NCBI GenBank assembly: GCA_030654645.1
Contig: JAURXC010000320.1
Coordinates: forward strand, 1 to 7,925
From: Deltaproteobacteria bacterium
Lineage (GTDB): Bacteria > Desulfobacterota > Desulfuromonadia > Geobacterales > Pseudopelobacteraceae
Reading direction: 5' to 3'
Length of the DNA stretch: 7,925 nt
Shown: in pieces, positions 5,598-7,925 of the stretch
Layout: every line of letters begins with the position of its first letter
Numbering within the stretch: position 1 is the first letter of the stretch
Program-made: the position numbers and the translations under genes
Notes under the pieces: model-generated
What the model was told of the DNA's origin: nothing
The model's input: the letters and a program-made list of their open reading frames with translations, nothing else
Databases searched by the model: none

Positions 5598-7439
5598 ATG
5601 GGTTACGGAAATCTTCAGCAATGTGTCGCCGATCTTGAGCGACACGGCATGCTTCGGCGAATCGATGTACCTTGTGATCCATACCTGGAGGTGGGGGTAA
5701 TCCAGCGCCGGGTTTACCAGGCCGGCGGACCGGCGCTGCTCTTTACCAATGCAACCGGCAGCAAATTTCCGCTGCTGGGCAACCTGTTCGGCACGCTGGA
5801 GCGCACCCGCTTCATATTCCGCGACACGCTGGAAGACATCCGCCGCCTGGTGGATCTGAAGATAAATCCCCTGTCGCTGCTGAAACACCCGCTGGATGCC
5901 GTCAAGGCCCCTTTTGCCGCCTACAACCTGTTGCCGCGCGTGACCTCGAATGCGCCGGTGCTGGAGTGCCGCACAACGCTTTCCGGGCTGCCCCAGGTCG
6001 TGTCCTGGCCCCGGGATGGCGGCGCCTTCATCACGCTGCCGCAGGTCTATTCCGAGAGCCCCTCGCAACCCGGCTTCGGCAAATCCAACCTGGGGATGTA
6101 CCGGGTGCAGATTTCCGGCAACCGCTATCAGCCTGACAGGCAGGCCGGCCTGCACTACCAGATCCATCGCGGTATCGGAGCGCACCATGCCGAGGCCATC
6201 GCCCGGGGCGACCTGTTGCGCGTGAACGTCTTCATCGGCGGCGCGCCGTCCATGACCGTCGCGGCGGTGATGCCGCTGCCGGAAGGGATGCCGGAACTTT
6301 CCTTCGCCGGATTGCTGGCGGGCCAGCGCATACCGATGACCCGCGTGCCGGGGCAGGCGCCGCTCTCGGCCGAAGCCGATTTTTGCATCTGCGGTGTGGT
6401 CCATCCCGGCAACACGCTGCCGGAGGGCCCCTTCGGCGACCACCTCGGCTATTACAGCCTGGCCCACGAGTTCCCCTATATCGAAGTCGAAGCGGTCTAC
6501 CACCGCCGCGACGCCATTTTCCCGTTCACCACCGTCGGGCGCCCGCCCCAGGAAGATACCAGTTTCGGCGCTTTCATCCACGAGTTGAGCGGTCCTCTGA
6601 TACCGACCGTGGTCAGCGGTGTCAAGGAGGTGCACGCAGTGGATGCGGCCGGCGTGCATCCGTTGCTGCTGGCGATCGCCAGGGAGCGCTACGTCCCCTA
6701 TGCCGCGGTGCGCCAGCCCCAGGAGCTGCTGACCGTTGCCAATGCTATCCTCGGACAGGGGCAGCTGTCGCTGGCCAAATATCTCCTGATCGCCGCTGAT
6801 GAGGATGCCCCGCAGCTGCACACCCACGACATTGCGGCTTTTCTCGGGCACGTACTGGAACGGGCCGACTGGCGCTGCAACCTGCATTTCCAGACCGCCA
6901 CGACCATCGACACCCTGGATTACAGCGGCTCTGGATTGAACGAAGGATCGAAGCTGGTGATCGCCGCCGCCGGTCCGGTCCGCCGCCAGCTGGTGACGCA
7001 GCTTCCGGTCGGCCTGGAACTGCCGGACGGTTTCGGACCGGCAACGCTCTGCCTGCCGGGAATCTTGGCAATCAAGGGACCTGCGTCCGGGCAGGAGAGG
7101 GGCGAATCCGACCCTATGATCGAGGAATTCTGCCGCTTCTACGGCCAGAGGGACGTTTTTGACGGAGTCCCGCTGATCGTGATCTGCGACGACAGTATTT
7201 TCACAGCCGCCACGCTGAACAACTTCCTCTGGGTTACCTTCACCCGTTCCAACCCGGCCACCGACGTCTATGGCATCAAGGCCGAGAGTCGCGGCCGTCA
7301 CTGGGGCTGCCGGGGTCCGCTGGTGATCGACGCCCGGATCAAGCCATTCCATGCCCCCGGCCTGGAAGTCGATCCGGAAGTGGAACGCCGCGTGGACGCA
7401 TTGGGAGCCAAGGGCGGCCCTTTGCACGGGATCATCTGA
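5598..7439 (+). CDS. UbiD-family prenylated-FMN-dependent decarboxylase, long form
   Basis: 613 residues from ATG 5598. An in-frame ATG at 5586 adds four residues and overlaps the TPR gene by 11 bases. 5598 is preferred because GGTGG lies five bases upstream and because family members begin M-x-Y-x-NL. UbiD enzymes use prenylated FMN to remove or add a carboxylate on aromatic or alpha,beta-unsaturated acids. By alignment from memory with E. coli UbiD and fungal Fdc1, the metal ligands are Asn164 (in NLGMYR), His190 (in QIHRG) and Glu233 (in PELSFAG). The catalytic Arg-Glu-acid set is Arg169, Glu276 and Asp281 (EGPFGDHLGYY). All are present. The protein is about 115 residues longer than E. coli UbiD, and features such as DGGAFITLP, PQEDTSFG and HFQTATTIDTLDYSG mark the roughly 600-residue group often labelled menaquinone biosynthesis decarboxylase (MqnL-type). 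No UbiX flavin prenyltransferase or other menaquinone gene is visible, so the substrate remains open. Family assignment is very secure; a menaquinone role is only a candidate. Confidence 0.95.
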   Translation: MGYGNLQQCVADLERHGMLRRIDVPCDPYLEVGVIQRRVYQAGGPALLFTNATGSKFPLLGNLFGTLERTRFIFRDTLEDIRRLVDLKINPLSLLKHPLDAVKAPFAAYNLLPRVTSNAPVLECRTTLSGLPQVVSWPRDGGAFITLPQVYSESPSQPGFGKSNLGMYRVQISGNRYQPDRQAGLHYQIHRGIGAHHAEAIARGDLLRVNVFIGGAPSMTVAAVMPLPEGMPELSFAGLLAGQRIPMTRVPGQAPLSAEADFCICGVVHPGNTLPEGPFGDHLGYYSLAHEFPYIEVEAVYHRRDAIFPFTTVGRPPQEDTSFGAFIHELSGPLIPTVVSGVKEVHAVDAAGVHPLLLAIARERYVPYAAVRQPQELLTVANAILGQGQLSLAKYLLIAADEDAPQLHTHDIAAFLGHVLERADWRCNLHFQTATTIDTLDYSGSGLNEGSKLVIAAAGPVRRQLVTQLPVGLELPDGFGPATLCLPGILAIKGPASGQERGESDPMIEEFCRFYGQRDVFDGVPLIVICDDSIFTAATLNNFLWVTFTRSNPATDVYGIKAESRGRHWGCRGPLVIDARIKPFHAPGLEVDPEVERRVDALGAKGGPLHGII

Positions 7440-7440
7440 C

Positions 7441-7925
7441 ATGCCGGTTCCCGCTATCCTCACCCGTTCCCTGACAAAACAGTATGCCAACCTGACCGCG
7501 CTGAATTCATTCGATCTGGAGGTGTCCCAAGGTTCCATATTCGGTCTGCTTGGGCCGAACGGAGCCGGCAAGACCACCCTGATCCGCATCCTGACCACGT
7601 TGATGCGCCAGAGTTCCGGCGAGGTTTTCATTGACGGCCTGGACATTCGTACCGAAGGGCGCCGCATCCGCAGCATGATCGGTGTGGTCTCCCAGGAGAA
7701 CAGCCTGGACCGCTATCTGACCGCCCGTGAAAACCTGGTTCTGCATGCCCGCCTGCACGGCATGGACAGGAAAACCTATAACCGGCGCATTGATGAGCTG
7801 CTGGAGCTGATGGGGCTTTCCGCCCGCCAGAAGGATTTTCCCGATACCTTTTCCGGCGGCATGCAGCGGCGCCTGGTGGTGGCCAGGGCATTGCTGCACC
7901 AGCCGCAACTGCTGTTCCTGGACGA
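7441..7925 (+). CDS. ABC transporter ATP-binding protein, DrrA-like (3' end outside window)
   Basis: An ATG one base after the UbiD stop opens a frame that stays open to the window end, giving 161 complete codons. Residues 8-19 (TRSLTKQYANLT) are a standard ABC lead-in. Walker A is GPNGAGKTT (about 39-47), the Q-loop lies in VVSQE, the signature motif is FSGGMQRR (in place of LSGGQ), and Walker B begins as LLFLD at the very edge. The order and the SGGMQRR-type signature fit the DrrA/CcmA-like ATPases that pair with an ABC-2 type permease, so a permease gene is expected next. Such systems usually export lipids, drugs, polysaccharides or metabolites; the substrate cannot be told from the ATPase. 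There is no strong ribosome binding site, and the TGACATG junction suggests translational coupling with the UbiD gene. The subfamily is less certain because the C-terminal half is missing. Confidence 0.94.
   Translation, partial: MPVPAILTRSLTKQYANLTALNSFDLEVSQGSIFGLLGPNGAGKTTLIRILTTLMRQSSGEVFIDGLDIRTEGRRIRSMIGVVSQENSLDRYLTARENLVLHARLHGMDRKTYNRRIDELLELMGLSARQKDFPDTFSGGMQRRLVVARALLHQPQLLFLD

Noticed and set aside
5568..7676. A 702-codon open frame on the minus strand opposite the UbiD gene and the start of the ABC gene
   Set aside because: It is rich in Arg, Gln, His, Gly and Val with no recognisable motif, and it lies opposite a gene with all UbiD hallmarks. GC-rich codon use on the plus strand explains the lack of stops.

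Overview
The window looks like part of a chromosome from a GC-moderate to GC-rich, Gram-negative, quinone-respiring bacterium. The best guess is a Desulfuromonadales/Geobacter-type deltaproteobacterium. This rests on gene content only: a sigma-54 activator with a Geobacter-like AAA+ core, two exported TPR proteins, a DUF255 thioredoxin-fold protein and a long-form UbiD decarboxylase. No rRNA, tRNA, CRISPR array, insertion sequence, phage gene or attachment site was seen. Coding density is very high, and the only sizeable non-coding stretch is 134 bp (4203-4336).

Layout. (1) 1-1041, plus strand: the 3' part of a sigma-54-dependent transcriptional activator whose N-terminus lies outside the window. 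(2) 1061-4202, minus strand: a two-gene transcription unit. It is read first as a 708-residue thioredoxin-domain/DUF255 protein (4202 to 2076), then as an exported 315-residue protein with an adhesin-E-like N-terminal domain and three TPRs (2008 to 1061). This unit converges on the activator with only 19 bp between stop codons. (3) 4203-4336: an AT-rich divergent control region with a candidate promoter in each direction, a 19-bp imperfect palindrome and a perfect 10-bp inverted repeat. (4) 4337 to the window end, plus strand: a tightly packed operon of an exported TPR protein, a UbiD-family decarboxylase whose start touches or overlaps the TPR stop, and an ABC transporter ATPase that starts one base after the UbiD stop and runs off the window.

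How the genes may work together. The UbiD-like enzyme keeps every prenylated-FMN and metal-ligand residue that can be recognised, so it should be an active (de)carboxylase. Its close coupling to an exported TPR protein and a DrrA-type ABC ATPase suggests a pathway with a membrane or envelope end-point. Quinone (futalosine-type menaquinone) biosynthesis is one possibility and export of a decarboxylated aromatic is another, and the window alone does not decide between them. The shared divergent region makes co-regulation of the DUF255/TPR pair and the TPR-UbiD-ABC operon possible. I found nothing that is clearly a new defence, mobile or RNA system. The most unusual items are the control region and the UbiD-centred operon.
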